A DNA stretch of 64,000 nucleotides from Superficieibacter sp. 1612_C1 (GTDB lineage Bacteria; Pseudomonadota; Gammaproteobacteria; Enterobacterales; Enterobacteriaceae): contig NZ_JADGMI010000001.1 of the NCBI RefSeq assembly GCF_015234305.1, positions 1,178,001-1,242,000 on the forward strand, written 5' to 3'. The translations under genes and the position numbers were made by a program. Every line of letters starts with the position of its first letter. The stretch's first letter is position 1. Of this stretch, positions 32,168 through 41,775 are shown piece by piece. The notes beneath the pieces were generated by a model. The model searched no databases, had not been told where the DNA came from, and saw only the letters and a list, made by a program, of their open reading frames with translations.

Positions 32168-32250
32168 ATGCCTGGTGGCGCTTTGCTTACACAGGCCTAC
32201 AGATGGTGGACAACCTGTAGGCCGGGTAAGGCGAAGCCGCCACCCGGCAA
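32168..32250. repeat. BIME: two inverted REP elements
   Basis: Two REP palindromes face each other: TGCCTGGTGGCGCTTTGCTT (slightly degenerate) at ~32168-32200, and the complement of the GCCGGGTGGCGGCTTCGCC type at 32218-32250. REP pairs of this kind are extragenic and bind DNA gyrase, IHF or Pol I in enterobacteria. Located between sra and the terminator at 32292. Confidence 0.85.
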
Positions 32251-32291
32251 AACGGCACAGACATAGCAAAACCCGATTTTTTAACAAGCTG

Positions 32292-32325
32292 ACACCACCT
32301 TCCCCGGAAGGTGGTGTTTTTGTTT
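32292..32325 (+). terminator. Strong Rho-independent terminator
   Basis: A perfect 12-bp stem ACACCACCTTCC/GGAAGGTGGTGT with a 2-nt loop is followed by TTTTTGTTT. It ends plus-strand transcripts from sra before the toxin-antitoxin pair. The region 32326-32570 after it has no gene; TATAGT at 32538-32543 is a possible -10 element for the pair. Confidence 0.93.
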
Positions 32326-32570
32326 CGGGGGTGGCCTGTTCTTTCTGCAAAACTGGGTAAGTAAAGGTACGGTGTTGCGTATGATTATTTGTTAAAGACA
32401 AGCATTAAGTATGTTGTAACTAATGTTTTATCCACCAGCAACATTAGCCTGAAAATCCCAAATATTGCGAGGAGCTTTCAGGCTTTGCGCTATCTCTATT
32501 GCCTGAAGAAAAGCGTGTGATTAAGCTGCACTGAGCGTATAGTGTTGACAAAATGGCAACGGAAGGTCAT

Positions 32571-32894
32571 ATGCATGTAATTTCACAAAAGAAACTTGCC
32601 GTGGCGGCAGAGAAGTATCCACAGTTCAGAGATGAGTTGATCGCACTGGGAAAGATTATTGCCAAAGGGCAGTTCCCTACTCCTGATTCCCTGCGACAAA
32701 TTTATCCTACTCTGGATAATATTAAATATATTGATAAGTACTATGTTATTGATATTGCAAGAAACAGACTACGCATCATTGCAATCATCTTTTTTAAAAC
32801 CCAAAAATTTTATGTCCGGCATATTTACACACATAAAGAGTACGATGAATTTGTAATGAAGTGTCGCACTAAAGGAAAAACCAAATGGCTGTAG
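32571..32894 (+). CDS. HigB-type toxin (mRNA interferase)
   Basis: A 107-residue basic protein of the HigB/RelE superfamily. Hallmarks are NIKYIDKYYVIDIARNRLR, IAIIFFKTQKFYVRHIYTHK and a Lys-rich C-terminus. Such toxins cut mRNA at the ribosome. The start at 32571 (MHVISQKKLAVAA) is preferred; an in-frame ATG at 32553 would add six residues and overlap the promoter. The gene overlaps the downstream antitoxin by 10 bp. Toxin-first order is typical of higBA. Confidence 0.85.
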   Translation: MHVISQKKLAVAAEKYPQFRDELIALGKIIAKGQFPTPDSLRQIYPTLDNIKYIDKYYVIDIARNRLRIIAIIFFKTQKFYVRHIYTHKEYDEFVMKCRTKGKTKWL

Positions 32895-33301
32895 AAGAGG
32901 CATTAAAAGCAGCAGAAGCATTAAAACGAGCAATCCCCCTCCTTGTCGGTAGTACACGATGTGAGGACTATGATGATGCTCTGAGGCTGGTGGAATATTG
33001 GCTCCTGCACGATCCGGAAAACCCGTTGCTTGAGTTGGTAGCCGCAAAAATTGCGGTGTATGAAGCAACATTACCTGAAGTGGCGGCCTTCAGAAAAGCG
33101 AGCGCTAAAACCCATTCAGCACTCGCCACGCTACGTATCCTGATCGATCAACATAATCTGACGCTTTCAGATTTTAAAGATGAAATCGGTAGCAAATCTA
33201 TGGTATCGCGCGTATTAAACGGTGAACGCCAACTTACCCTCGCGCATATAAAAAAACTTGCCGCACGGTTTGGCGTATCTCCAGCGCTATTCCTCGACTA
33301 A
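32885..33301 (+). CDS. HigA-type antitoxin with helix-turn-helix domain
   Basis: A 138-residue protein of the COG5499 (HigA-2-like) type. The N-terminal ~70 residues are a helical toxin-binding part. Residues ~80-135 form a Cro/C1-type helix-turn-helix (DFKDEIGSKSMVSRVLNGER, LTLAHIKKLAARFGVSPALFL). It would neutralise the toxin and repress the operon. It is not E. coli YddM, which occupies the equivalent place next to fdnI there, although both belong to HigA-like families. Confidence 0.88.
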   Translation: MAVEEALKAAEALKRAIPLLVGSTRCEDYDDALRLVEYWLLHDPENPLLELVAAKIAVYEATLPEVAAFRKASAKTHSALATLRILIDQHNLTLSDFKDEIGSKSMVSRVLNGERQLTLAHIKKLAARFGVSPALFLD

Positions 33302-33304
33302 CAC

Positions 33305-33326
33305 CCGGCCCCACGAAGGGGGCCGG
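33305..33326. terminator. Hairpin between convergent higA-type gene and fdnI
   Basis: An 8-bp CCGGCCCC/GGGGCCGG stem with a 6-nt loop lies between the two stops. It has no T run but its position suits a shared terminator. Confidence 0.6.
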
Positions 33327-33333
33327 AGTGAGA

Positions 33334-33981
33334 TTACATTCCTTCACTACTCTCTTTTTTTGCTTCCAGTCTCTCCACATCCCGGTACCAGCGCGGGTGA
33401 TGCTTCTTCGCCCAGCGGCGGCTAACCTTCCCTTCCACCATGCCGTTAATGGAGCCTTTCACCCAGAACGCCATATACATATGAATAAGAATGGCGTGGA
33501 TCAGAATAATCGCCGACGTCGCGTGCAGCAGCAGGCTGTAGCGGATCACCTGAATCGGGAAGTAATGCGCAAAATAAGGCCGCCAGATAATCACGCCCGT
33601 CACCAGTAATACAAAAATCATGCTCATGATGCTCCAGAACATCATCTTCTGTCCGGCGTTGTATTTTCCTACCCGGGCGACCTTATGCTCGTTGCCCTTC
33701 AGGACCTCGAGGATGCCCTTCACCCACGGGATATCCTGCTTATCCGGAATGTTATGATGTACAAAGCGAACAAACATAAACATCAGAGCAATAAAAATGA
33801 CTACCCCAAAGAATGGATGGAGGATGCGCCCCATCTGCGGCGTGCCGAAGGTTTCCGTCAGCCACTGAAGCGTCGGGAAGAAAAACGAAATCCCCGACAG
33901 CGCCACCAGAAAGAAACAGATCACCACCGTCCAGTGACAGGCCCGGTCGATAAAGGTGGTACGCACAATCATCTTACTCAT
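33334..33981 (-). CDS. fdnI: Formate dehydrogenase N, cytochrome b556 subunit FdnI
   Basis: A 215-residue membrane subunit with four helices that carries two b hemes and passes electrons to menaquinone on the cytoplasmic side. It starts [19 protein letters not shown] (one heme His in the first helix). Heme and quinone-site regions [29 protein letters not shown] are as in E. coli. The start at 33981 overlaps the fdnH stop by 8 bp; the frame upstream is within fdnH and was discarded. Last gene of fdnGHI. Confidence 0.96.
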   Translation of the reverse strand: MSKMIVRTTFIDRACHWTVVICFFLVALSGISFFFPTLQWLTETFGTPQMGRILHPFFGVVIFIALMFMFVRFVHHNIPDKQDIPWVKGILEVLKGNEHKVARVGKYNAGQKMMFWSIMSMIFVLLVTGVIIWRPYFAHYFPIQVIRYSLLLHATSAIILIHAILIHMYMAFWVKGSINGMVEGKVSRRWAKKHHPRWYRDVERLEAKKESSEGM

Positions 33982-34855
33982 GATGCTCCTCCTCATCATC
34001 GACCTCTTTATTCGGGCCAATGCCAATGTAGTGATAAATCAATCCGGCAAAGGTGGCGACAAAACCTATCGCGGAGAGCGGCTTCAGCACCCCTTTCCAT
34101 AGCGTAACGGCGGTATCGATATGCGGATCTTTCGCTAAACCGTGATAGAGCTGCGGCCGGTCCGCATGATGCAGGACGTACATCACATGCGTACCGCCCA
34201 CGCCCACCGGGTTATACACGCCCGCATGCTGATAGCCGCGCGCATGGAGTTTCCCGACCCGTTCCGCCGCCACCTCCAGCATCTCCTGCTTAGTGCCAAA
34301 GTGAATCGCCCCGGTGGGACAGGTTTTCACGCAGGCGGGCTCCTGCCCGACGCTCACCCGATCCACACACAGCGTGCATTTATAGACCCGGTTATCATCC
34401 TTATTCAGCCGCGGCACGTTAAACGGACAGCCGGCAATGCAGTAGCCGCAACCGATGCAATGTTCCGACTGAAAATCAACAATACCGTTGGCATACTGAA
34501 TAATCGCTCCGGCGGAGGGACAGGCCTTCAGACAGCCAGGATCCGCGCAGTGCATACAGCCGTCTTTGCGGATCAGCCACTCTAGTCGGCCATTTTCTTC
34601 GGTCTCGCTAAAGCGCATCACCGTCCAGGACTTAGCGCTCAGATCGGCGGGATTGTCGTAAACCCCGACGCAATGCCCCACCTCATCACGGATATCATTC
34701 CACTCTGAGCAGGCCACCTGGCAGGCTTTACAACCCACGCAGGAGGAGACATCGATAAGCTTGGCCACTTCCAGTTTATAATCACGCCCCTGGGGAGGCG
34801 GCGTAACCGGATTGGTGGCGGAGCGTTTGATAATGTCCTGTGTTTCCATCGTCAT
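33974..34855 (-). CDS. fdnH: Formate dehydrogenase N, iron-sulfur subunit FdnH
   Basis: A 293-residue periplasm-facing subunit with four [4Fe-4S] clusters and one C-terminal membrane anchor (~255-280, [17 protein letters not shown]). Cluster motifs are [35 protein letters not shown] and [20 protein letters not shown]. It shuttles electrons from FdnG to FdnI in nitrate respiration. It lies 11 bp after fdnG. Confidence 0.96.
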   Translation of the reverse strand: MTMETQDIIKRSATNPVTPPPQGRDYKLEVAKLIDVSSCVGCKACQVACSEWNDIRDEVGHCVGVYDNPADLSAKSWTVMRFSETEENGRLEWLIRKDGCMHCADPGCLKACPSAGAIIQYANGIVDFQSEHCIGCGYCIAGCPFNVPRLNKDDNRVYKCTLCVDRVSVGQEPACVKTCPTGAIHFGTKQEMLEVAAERVGKLHARGYQHAGVYNPVGVGGTHVMYVLHHADRPQLYHGLAKDPHIDTAVTLWKGVLKPLSAIGFVATFAGLIYHYIGIGPNKEVDDEEEHHE

Positions 34856-34866
34856 GGTTCGCTCCC

Positions 34867-37800
34867 TTACGCCTTCTCGATGTTAACTAAAAACGCTTTA
34901 TATTCCGGCGTCTGCGAGTTGGCATCGCCGACGTTAGGCGTCAACGTATTGGCGATATAGCCTTTCTGCGCCACCCCTTCGAAGCCCCAGTGCAGCGGAA
35001 TACCGACGGTCTCAACCCGCTGACCGTTCACCTGCAAGGTTTGCAAGCGGCGCGTGACGACGGCTACCGCGCGAATAAAGCCGCGCTGGCTGCTCACCGT
35101 CACCCGATCGCCATTCAGTATTCCTTTTGCGGCGGCCAGCCCTTCGCTGATCTCAACGAACTGCTGCGGCTGTGCGATGGCGTTCAGCCGGGCATGTTTG
35201 GTCCAGGTATGGAAATGCTCGGTCAGACGATACGTCGTCCCGACATACGGGAAGTTATCTTTCTTACCCAGCCGCTGCGCATCCTCGTCATACACGCGCA
35301 CGACCGGACTGGACACCACATTCGGGTGCAGCGGGTTGGTCCCCAGCGGCGTCTCCATCGGCTCGTAATGTTCCGGGAACGGTCCTTCCGCCAGCTTATC
35401 GAGGGCAAATAGCCGTCCCAGCCCTTCCGGCTGCATAATAAACGGCCCGGTGTTGCTCCCCGGCGGCGCGGTATTAAAATCAGGAATATCGTTACCGCTC
35501 CACGTCGTACCGTTCCAGGCAATCAGCATCCGTTTCGGGTCCCAGGGTTTACCGTGAATATCCGCCGAGGCGCGGTTATAGAGCACGCGTCGGTTCAGCG
35601 GCCACGCCCACGCCCAGCCGAGGGTATTCCCCAGCCCGGACGGATCGGCGTTATCGCGGTTCGCCATCTGGTTGCCCTGCTCCGTCCAGCTGCCGCTGTA
35701 GATCCAGCAGGAGGATGCGGTGGTGCCATCATCGCGCAGCAGCGCAAAGCTGTTCAGCAACTGGCCTTTTTTCGCCACCAGCGCGCCGCTGGCATCATAG
35801 AGATCGGCCAGCGCGACGCCATTATTCTCCTTCGCGACCTCTTCGGACTGCGGACGATCCGGCTGCTCATAGTCCCACGCCATTTTCAGCAGCGGCTCCG
35901 CGCCCGGCCCGCCTTCGCTGCGGTACAAATCGCGCAGGCGGTGATAAATTCCCGCCAGGATCTCGCCGTCATTGAGCGCTTCCCCCGGCGCGTCCTGCCC
36001 TTTCCAGTGCCACTGCAACCAGCGTCCGGAATTGGCAATCGATCCATCCTCTTCGGCAAAGCAGGTTGACGGCAGACGGAACACTTCAGTCTGAATAGAC
36101 GCCGTATCCACATCGTTCATCTCGCCGTGGTTTTGCCAGAACGTCGATGTCTCGGTGACCAGTGGATCGACGACGATCATGTATTTCAGCTTGCTGAGCG
36201 ACTGCACCACCTTGTTCTTATCCGGGAACGAGGCAACCGGGTTAAAGCCCTGACAGATATAGCCCGTCACTTTCCCGTTGTGCATCATGTTGAAATACTT
36301 AATGACGTCATAGGACTGATCCCACTTCGGCAGCCAGTCAAAGCCCCAGTTGTTGTCCGCCTGCGCCGCCTCGCCGTAAAAGGATTTCATCAGACTGACG
36401 AAGAACTTCGGATAGTTGCTCCAGTAGTTTACCTGGTCCGGCAGCGTCGCTTTCGGCGTGCTGGCTGTAAGATAGGTTTGCAGATCGGGTTGTTTCTCCG
36501 ACGGTAGCGTCAGATAGCCCGGTAAACTGGTCGAGAGCAACCCTAAGTCGGTTAATCCCTGGATATTGGAGTGACCGCGCAGCGCATTGACCCCGCCGCC
36601 CGCCATGCCCATATTCCCCAGCAGTAATTGGATCATCGCCATGGTACGGATGTTCTGTGCGCCCACGGTATGTTGGGTCCAGCCCAGCGCGTACAGGAAG
36701 GTGGTGGTTCGGTCCGCCGCACTGGTTGAGGCCAGCGCTTCACATACCTTCAGGAAATCCGCTTTCGGCGTACCGCAGATATTTTCCACCACTTCCGGCG
36801 TATAGCGGGAAACGTGCTGTTTCAGCAGGTTCCAGACGCAGCGCGGGTGAGTCAGCGTGTCATCGCGACGGGCGTAGCCATTTTCATCGAACTGATAGTT
36901 CCATGAGGATTTATCGTACTGACGCTTTTGCGCGTCGTAACCGCTGAACAAGCCGTCATCAAAACTAAAATCATCCCGCACCAGCAAACCGGCGTTGGTA
37001 TAGTGCTTAACGTACTCAGCATTCATTTTTTGATGCTGGATCAGGTACAGCAGGACGCCGGACAGGAAGGTGATGTCCGTGCCGGAACGAATAGGCGCAT
37101 AGATATCCGCCACCGACGCCGTGCGCGTAAAGCGCGGATCGACCACGATCAGCAGCGCGTCGTTATTATTTTTGGCTTCCATCGCCCAGCGGAACCCCAC
37201 CGGATGCGCTTCGGCGGCATTACCGCCCATCACCATCACCACGTTGGCGTTTTTGATATCAACCCAGTGGTTCGTCATCGCACCGCGACCAAATGTTGGA
37301 GCAAGACTTGCTACCGTTGGTCCGTGTCAGACGCGTGCCTGGTTATCGACTGCCAGCATCCCCAGCGAGCGGACGAATTTTTGCGTCAGCATGCCGGTCT
37401 CATTACTCGCCGCCGAGGCGCACAGCATCCCGGTGGACAACCAGCGGTTGACCGTGACGCCCTGTTCGTTTTTCTCAATAAAATGGGCGTCGCGATCGGC
37501 CTTCATCAGACGGGCAATGCGATCGAACGCGTCGTTCCAGCTGATGCGCTGCCATTGGTCGGAACCCGGCGCGCGATACTCTGGGTAACGCAGACGATTA
37601 TCGCTATGAACATAGTCCAGCAGGCCCGCGCCTTTCGGACACAGCGCCCCGCGGCTGACCGGATGATCCGGGTCGCCTTCAATATGATAAATCGCTTCTT
37701 TCGCGTTCTTTGCCCCATCACCGAGGCTGTACATTAATAGCCCACATCCTACGGAGCAGTACGTACAGGTATTACGGATCTCTTTGGCGCGCAGCAGTTT

Positions 37801-37914
37801 ATAATTGCGTGCCTGAGCCAGCGCCATTTTGGGGGCAAACCCCAGCGCCGCTGCCGTCGTCCCGGCCATACCACCCGCGCAGATTTTAAAAAACTTTCTG
37901 CGACTGACGTTCAT
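34867..37914 (-). CDS. fdnG: Formate dehydrogenase N, selenoprotein catalytic subunit FdnG
   Basis: A 1015-residue periplasmic molybdenum/selenium enzyme that oxidises formate to CO2. The frame contains one in-frame UGA (37327-37329) read as selenocysteine at position 196, in the context NQARV-U-HGPTV; without read-through it appears as two ORFs. The Tat signal is [17 protein letters not shown], and the 4Fe-4S site is [13 protein letters not shown] plus the downstream Cys of GALCPKG. The total length equals E. coli FdnG. The start at 37914 has GAGGAAGG upstream. It precedes fdnH by 11 bp. Expression is expected under anaerobiosis with nitrate (FNR and NarL in E. coli). Confidence 0.97.
37287..37329 (-). 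other. SECIS element of fdnG
   Basis: The UGA (37327-37329) is followed after 11 nt by an apical hairpin (37298-37315 on the plus strand) with stem AGCAA/TTGCT topped by a GUC loop and a bulged U below, the layout recognised by SelB. A lower GACCAA/TTGGTC stem encloses it. This is the bacterial selenocysteine insertion signal within the coding region. Confidence 0.85.
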
Positions 37915-37978
37915 TGCCTTCCTCATTATTCTGAAATGTCATGCGGCATGGAAACTAACAGCAAAGCCCCTGCATTTT

Positions 37979-37992
37979 TTGCGTCAAATCAA
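37979..37992. promoter_or_regulatory. Candidate FNR site upstream of fdnG
   Basis: TTGCG-TCAA-ATCAA fits the FNR consensus TTGAT-N4-ATCAA in eight of ten fixed positions and lies 65 bp before the fdnG start, a plausible distance for the -41.5 position. The intergenic region 37915-38138 also has to hold the yddG promoter. NarL heptamers were not assigned. Confidence 0.5.
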
Positions 37993-38138
37993 TTCAGCCC
38001 GTTGACGCCCTCTTAATAGTCGCAGCGAGCGAATTTTATTAATCCTTAGGAAGTAATGACGCTGGTGATTAATTCGGCATGATGGAACAAAAATGGTATA
38101 ACTGCCGTTTGGCATTTCATTGGGCATATTGACTCACC

Positions 38139-39020
38139 ATGACAAAACAACGCGCAACGCTTATCGGACTGATGGCTATAATCCTGTGGAGTACGATGGT
38201 GGGGCTTATTCGGGGAGTCAGTGAAGGTCTCGGTCCCGTAGGCGGTGCAGCAATGATTTACACCCTCAGCGGTCTTTTACTGCTGGTCACCGTCGGTTTT
38301 CCCGATATCCGCCGCTTCCCCCGGCGCTATCTTGTCGCAGGTAGCGTGCTGTTCGTGTGCTATGAAATTTGTCTTGCGCTGTCGCTGGGGTATGCAACCA
38401 CGCGCCACCAGGCGATCGAAGCCGGGATGGTTAATTACCTGTGGCCAGGGCTGACTATTTTGTTCGCCATTCTGTTTAACGGCCAGCGTACAAATGGATG
38501 GATAATTCCCGGCCTGTTGTTGTGTATTATCGGCGTCGGCTGGGTATTGGGTGGAGATAATGGATTCAGTATTGACGATATTATCAGCAACGTTGTCTCC
38601 AGCCCCCTGAGCTATATTCTGGCATTTTGCGGCGCGATTATCTGGGCCGCTTACTGTACGGTAACCCGCAAATATGCCGCGGGAAATAACGGGATCACGC
38701 TGTTTATTTTGCTGACCGCGGTGACCTTATGGTTAAAATACGTGCTCTCTGAACAGCCGCCGATGCTCTTTAGCTGGCCGGTAACGCTCAGGCTCGGCCT
38801 GGTTGCTCTGGCGCTGGGTTTTGGCTATGCCGCGTGGAACGTCGGTATCCTGCACGGTAATGTGACCATTCTGGCGACCGCGTCCTATTTTACTCCGGTA
38901 CTCTCTTCGGCACTGGCCGCCCTGTTGCTTAATGCATCCCTGTCATGGGCTTTCTGGCAGGGAGCCTGCATGGTCTGCGCAGGCTCCCTGCTAAGCTGGT
39001 ATGCCACCCGCCAGCGTTAA
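38139..39020 (+). CDS. yddG: Aromatic amino acid exporter YddG (DMT superfamily)
   Basis: A 293-residue inner-membrane protein with ten helices. MTKQRATLIGLMAIILWSTM, LIRGVSEGLGPVGGAAMIY and WNVGILHGNVTILATASYFTP match E. coli YddG, which exports aromatic amino acids and contributes to methyl viologen tolerance. Divergent from fdnG as in E. coli. Its stop overlaps the convergent smvA stop by 4 bp. No strong ribosome site is visible. Confidence 0.96.
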   Translation: MTKQRATLIGLMAIILWSTMVGLIRGVSEGLGPVGGAAMIYTLSGLLLLVTVGFPDIRRFPRRYLVAGSVLFVCYEICLALSLGYATTRHQAIEAGMVNYLWPGLTILFAILFNGQRTNGWIIPGLLLCIIGVGWVLGGDNGFSIDDIISNVVSSPLSYILAFCGAIIWAAYCTVTRKYAAGNNGITLFILLTAVTLWLKYVLSEQPPMLFSWPVTLRLGLVALALGFGYAAWNVGILHGNVTILATASYFTPVLSSALAALLLNASLSWAFWQGACMVCAGSLLSWYATRQR

Positions 39021-40510
39021 GCTGGCGCTTTTTCTGCGTTTGCCAGACCAAACCAGATCCCGGCGGCCAGTAAGAGCAGCATGCCGCCGGCAGAGTACAA
39101 CGCCACGCTGTGTGAGGTGATGAATGCCTCTCTGGCCGCGGCGATCAGCGCCTGGGCCATACCGTGATCCAGCGTTGCGGCAAGTTGGATCGCTTCTGCA
39201 ATGGAAGACGTGGCCTGTCCGGCCTGCTCCGCCGTTAATCCGCCAGGCAGGGTGACTGACCCGGCATAGCTACGGCTGAGGATCACCCCGAAAAGCGCAA
39301 TGCCCAGCCCGGCCCCGAGTTCATAAGCCATCGTTTCAATCGCCCCTGCTGCCGCCGCTTTCTCTTTCGGTGCCGCCGCCATAATGGCTGCCGTCGAGGC
39401 CAGTAAGGCGCTGGCGGCGCTGAATCCCAGCAGCGCCATCAGGCACCATGCCTGCCACGGCTGAGCGCTAAAGCTGGTCATCGACAACCCGAGAAAGCTC
39501 AGCGCGCTGAGCGTCATGCCTCCCGTCGCCACATAACGTAATCCCAGGCGTGAGACCAGAACGCCGGCAACAGGTCCGCTGAAACCACTCGCCACCATGA
39601 CCGGCAGCATAAACAGTCCGGCGGCAAACGGTGTCATCCCGTGAACGAATTGCAGTTCCTGCGCCATCAGCAGTTCAAATCCCACCAGCGTTATCATTGC
39701 CGTCATCGCCATCACCACCCCGCTTAAAATAATGCGGTGCGTAAACAGGCTCAGGTCAATCATCGGCCGTACCGCCCGTAATTGCAGACGAATAAAAATG
39801 ACCAGTAACGCCGCGCCCGCCACTAAAATCGCCAGTACGATACCGACGGCAAGCTGCCCTTTCATGCCGGTTTTAATGCCATAGACCAGCAGCAGGATCG
39901 CCGTAATCAGCACCAGCGCATGCGCCAGATCCAGCGGCTGCTCCCGACGACCGGCCTGACGCGGCAATAAATACGCGCCCAGCAGCAGCACGATCAGAAT
40001 AATCGGCACGTTAATCAGGAATATCGCACTCCAGTGAAACTGCGCCAGCACCATCCCACCAATGAGCGGCCCGAATGCCGCGCCGCCTGAGCCGACGGCG
40101 GTCCAGATCCCCAGCGCGATATTGCGCTCACGTACCTGGGTAAAGGTGGTGCGGATCCCGGCAAGCGTCGCCGGGAGGATCATCGCCGCGCCCCCGGCCA
40201 GTAACACGCGGGTCATAATGAGCCACTCTGCGCTATGGGCAATGGCCGCCAGCATCGACGCCACGCCAAATAGTGCGCTACCCAGCATTAACAGCCGCTT
40301 ATAGCCGATGCGATCACCCAGCGCGCCCATCGGCAATACCAGACCTGCCATCACCAGCGAGTAAATATCAATGATCCACAGCAGTTGATTACCGCTTGCG
40401 CCCAGCGTCACGCTCAGGGTGGGCGCGGCGACATGCAGTACCGTGGCATCAATCGCCACCGGAATATAAACCAGCACGATAATCACTAACGTCAGCCACT
40501 GACGAGACAT
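39017..40510 (-). CDS. smvA: MFS multidrug efflux pump SmvA (14-helix)
   Basis: A 497-residue drug:H+ antiporter with about 14 helices (DHA2 family). It starts MSRQWLTLVIIVLVYIPVAI and has the motif-A-like GALGDRIGYKRLLMLGSALF and motif C GSGGAAFGPLIGGMVL. SmvA exports methyl viologen, acriflavine and cationic biocides such as chlorhexidine in Salmonella and Klebsiella (family knowledge). The neighbour yddG is the same as in Salmonella. Divergent from a TetR regulator across 126 bp that holds a TGGACA-type palindrome, so it is probably repressed by it. Confidence 0.9.
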   Translation of the reverse strand: MSRQWLTLVIIVLVYIPVAIDATVLHVAAPTLSVTLGASGNQLLWIIDIYSLVMAGLVLPMGALGDRIGYKRLLMLGSALFGVASMLAAIAHSAEWLIMTRVLLAGGAAMILPATLAGIRTTFTQVRERNIALGIWTAVGSGGAAFGPLIGGMVLAQFHWSAIFLINVPIILIVLLLGAYLLPRQAGRREQPLDLAHALVLITAILLLVYGIKTGMKGQLAVGIVLAILVAGAALLVIFIRLQLRAVRPMIDLSLFTHRIILSGVVMAMTAMITLVGFELLMAQELQFVHGMTPFAAGLFMLPVMVASGFSGPVAGVLVSRLGLRYVATGGMTLSALSFLGLSMTSFSAQPWQAWCLMALLGFSAASALLASTAAIMAAAPKEKAAAAGAIETMAYELGAGLGIALFGVILSRSYAGSVTLPGGLTAEQAGQATSSIAEAIQLAATLDHGMAQALIAAAREAFITSHSVALYSAGGMLLLLAAGIWFGLANAEKAPA

Positions 40511-40534
40511 ACAAACATCCTCACATTTTAAAAC

Positions 40535-40586
40535 TGGACAAATGTCCAACTTCGCCGATCCTACGGAAAGTTGAACGCTTGTCCAG
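40535..40586. promoter_or_regulatory. Operator-like palindromes between smvA and smvR
   Basis: A perfect inverted repeat TGGACA-AA-TGTCCA at 40535-40548, and a related half-perfect copy TTGAACGCTTGTCCA at 40571-40585, sit in the divergent promoter gap. Both are typical in size and spacing for a TetR dimer and are the likely SmvR operator(s). Confidence 0.65.
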
Positions 40587-40636
40587 CTTTTTTGATATTC
40601 TCTGATGCAGAGGATTTAGTGAGGAAAAAGAAGGCA

Positions 40637-41212
40637 ATGAGCTATCTTAATCGCGAAGAACGCCGGGAGCATATTTTGCAGGCCGCGATGCGCGTGGCGC
40701 TGGATGACGGCTTTACCGCCATGACCGTCCGGCGTATTGCCAGCGAAGCAGGCGTGGCAACCGGCCAGGTGCACCATCATTTTACCTCCGGCGCGGAACT
40801 GAAATCGCTGGCCTTTATCCGCGTCATTCGCGCGCTGCTTGATGTGGATATCCTGCATGAGCAGGCTACCTGGCATCAGCAGCTTCACATGATGCTGGGT
40901 AGTAATGATGAACGGTTCGAAAAATACATCCGCCTGTGGCGAGAAGCGCAGATCCTCGCGGCCAAAGATGACGACATCAAAGGTGCCTACATCCTGACGA
41001 TGGAAATGTGGCACGATGAAACGGTAAAAATTATTCATAAGGGCTGCCAGGCGGGTGAATTTACCCTCGCAGACAGCGCGGAAAATATTGCCTGGCGGCT
41101 GATTTCGCTGGTCTGCGGTCTGGACGGCATCGCGGTGCTGGGAATGGCAAGCCTCGATCAAACGGCCTTTGAACGCCATCTGGCAAAAATGATCACTCTG
41201 GAGCTGGGATAG
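40637..41212 (+). CDS. smvR: TetR-family repressor SmvR
   Basis: A 191-residue regulator. Residues ~8-55 are the TetR helix-turn-helix (EERREHILQAAMRVALDDGF, TVRRIASEAGVATGQVHHHF); the rest is the ligand-binding dimer domain. In Klebsiella, SmvR represses the divergent smvA, and loss of SmvR raises chlorhexidine tolerance (known from that genus). The start at 40637 has GAGG/AAGG upstream; the in-frame extension to 40571 runs through the operator region and was rejected. Confidence 0.82.
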   Translation: MSYLNREERREHILQAAMRVALDDGFTAMTVRRIASEAGVATGQVHHHFTSGAELKSLAFIRVIRALLDVDILHEQATWHQQLHMMLGSNDERFEKYIRLWREAQILAAKDDDIKGAYILTMEMWHDETVKIIHKGCQAGEFTLADSAENIAWRLISLVCGLDGIAVLGMASLDQTAFERHLAKMITLELG

Positions 41213-41293
41213 ATAATCTTTCTGCTCCACAGAAGCGTATTCTCAACGAATACCCCCCCCTCTTGCATGGACTGTTAATATTACGGAGATAAG

Positions 41294-41719
41294 ATGCGCC
41301 AGAGAATAATTACCTGCCCGGTTATTCAAAACGACGGGCACTATTTGCTGTGTAAAATGGCTGCCGACCGCGGCGTGTTTCCTGGTCAATGGGCCTTGCC
41401 TGGCGGAGGAATGGAGCCAGGAGAAACCATAGAGGACGCTCTCAGGCGAGAAATTCGGGAAGAGCTGGGCGATGCGCTGGAGATTGTGGAGGTCAAACCC
41501 TGGGCTTTCCGGGATGATATCCGCATTAAACAGTACGCGGATGGCACCCGAGAAGAGATCTACATGATTTATCTTATCTTTGACTGCCTCAGTGCCAACC
41601 GGACCATTACCTTTAACGAGGAATTTCAGGAGATCGCCTGGGTCTCTCCTGACGTGATCAAAGAGATGGACCTCAACGACGCAACCAAAATCACATTCGC
41701 GCAAAAAGGGTTGCTATAG
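41294..41719 (+). CDS. nudI: Nucleoside triphosphatase NudI
   Basis: A 141-residue Nudix hydrolase, GGAGATAAG ribosome site. The Nudix box [20 protein letters not shown] is intact. The start [20 protein letters not shown] and length match E. coli NudI, which hydrolyses pyrimidine deoxynucleoside triphosphates. In E. coli nudI lies near the arn operon, not here, so the location differs. Convergent with nhoA via a hairpin. Confidence 0.9.
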   Translation: MRQRIITCPVIQNDGHYLLCKMAADRGVFPGQWALPGGGMEPGETIEDALRREIREELGDALEIVEVKPWAFRDDIRIKQYADGTREEIYMIYLIFDCLSANRTITFNEEFQEIAWVSPDVIKEMDLNDATKITFAQKGLL

Positions 41720-41728
41720 CCGTCTGAT

Positions 41729-41752
41729 GTCACTCCCCAGCCGGGGAGTGAC
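41729..41752. terminator. Bidirectional hairpin between nudI and nhoA
   Basis: A perfect 10-bp stem GTCACTCCCC/GGGGAGTGAC with a 4-nt loop, between convergent stops. No strong T run. Confidence 0.7.
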
Positions 41753-41775
41753 GCTGGCGTTGGCCGCGAAATAGG

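Noticed and set aside
37279..37329. Interruption of fdnG as a nonsense mutation
   Set aside because: UGA sits at the conserved selenocysteine position with a SECIS hairpin 11 nt downstream, so it is recoding.
34990..37737. Long plus-strand ORFs (up to 269 codons) opposite fdnG
   Set aside because: They are antisense shadows of a GC-rich coding sequence with no ribosome sites or family features; fdnG is certain.
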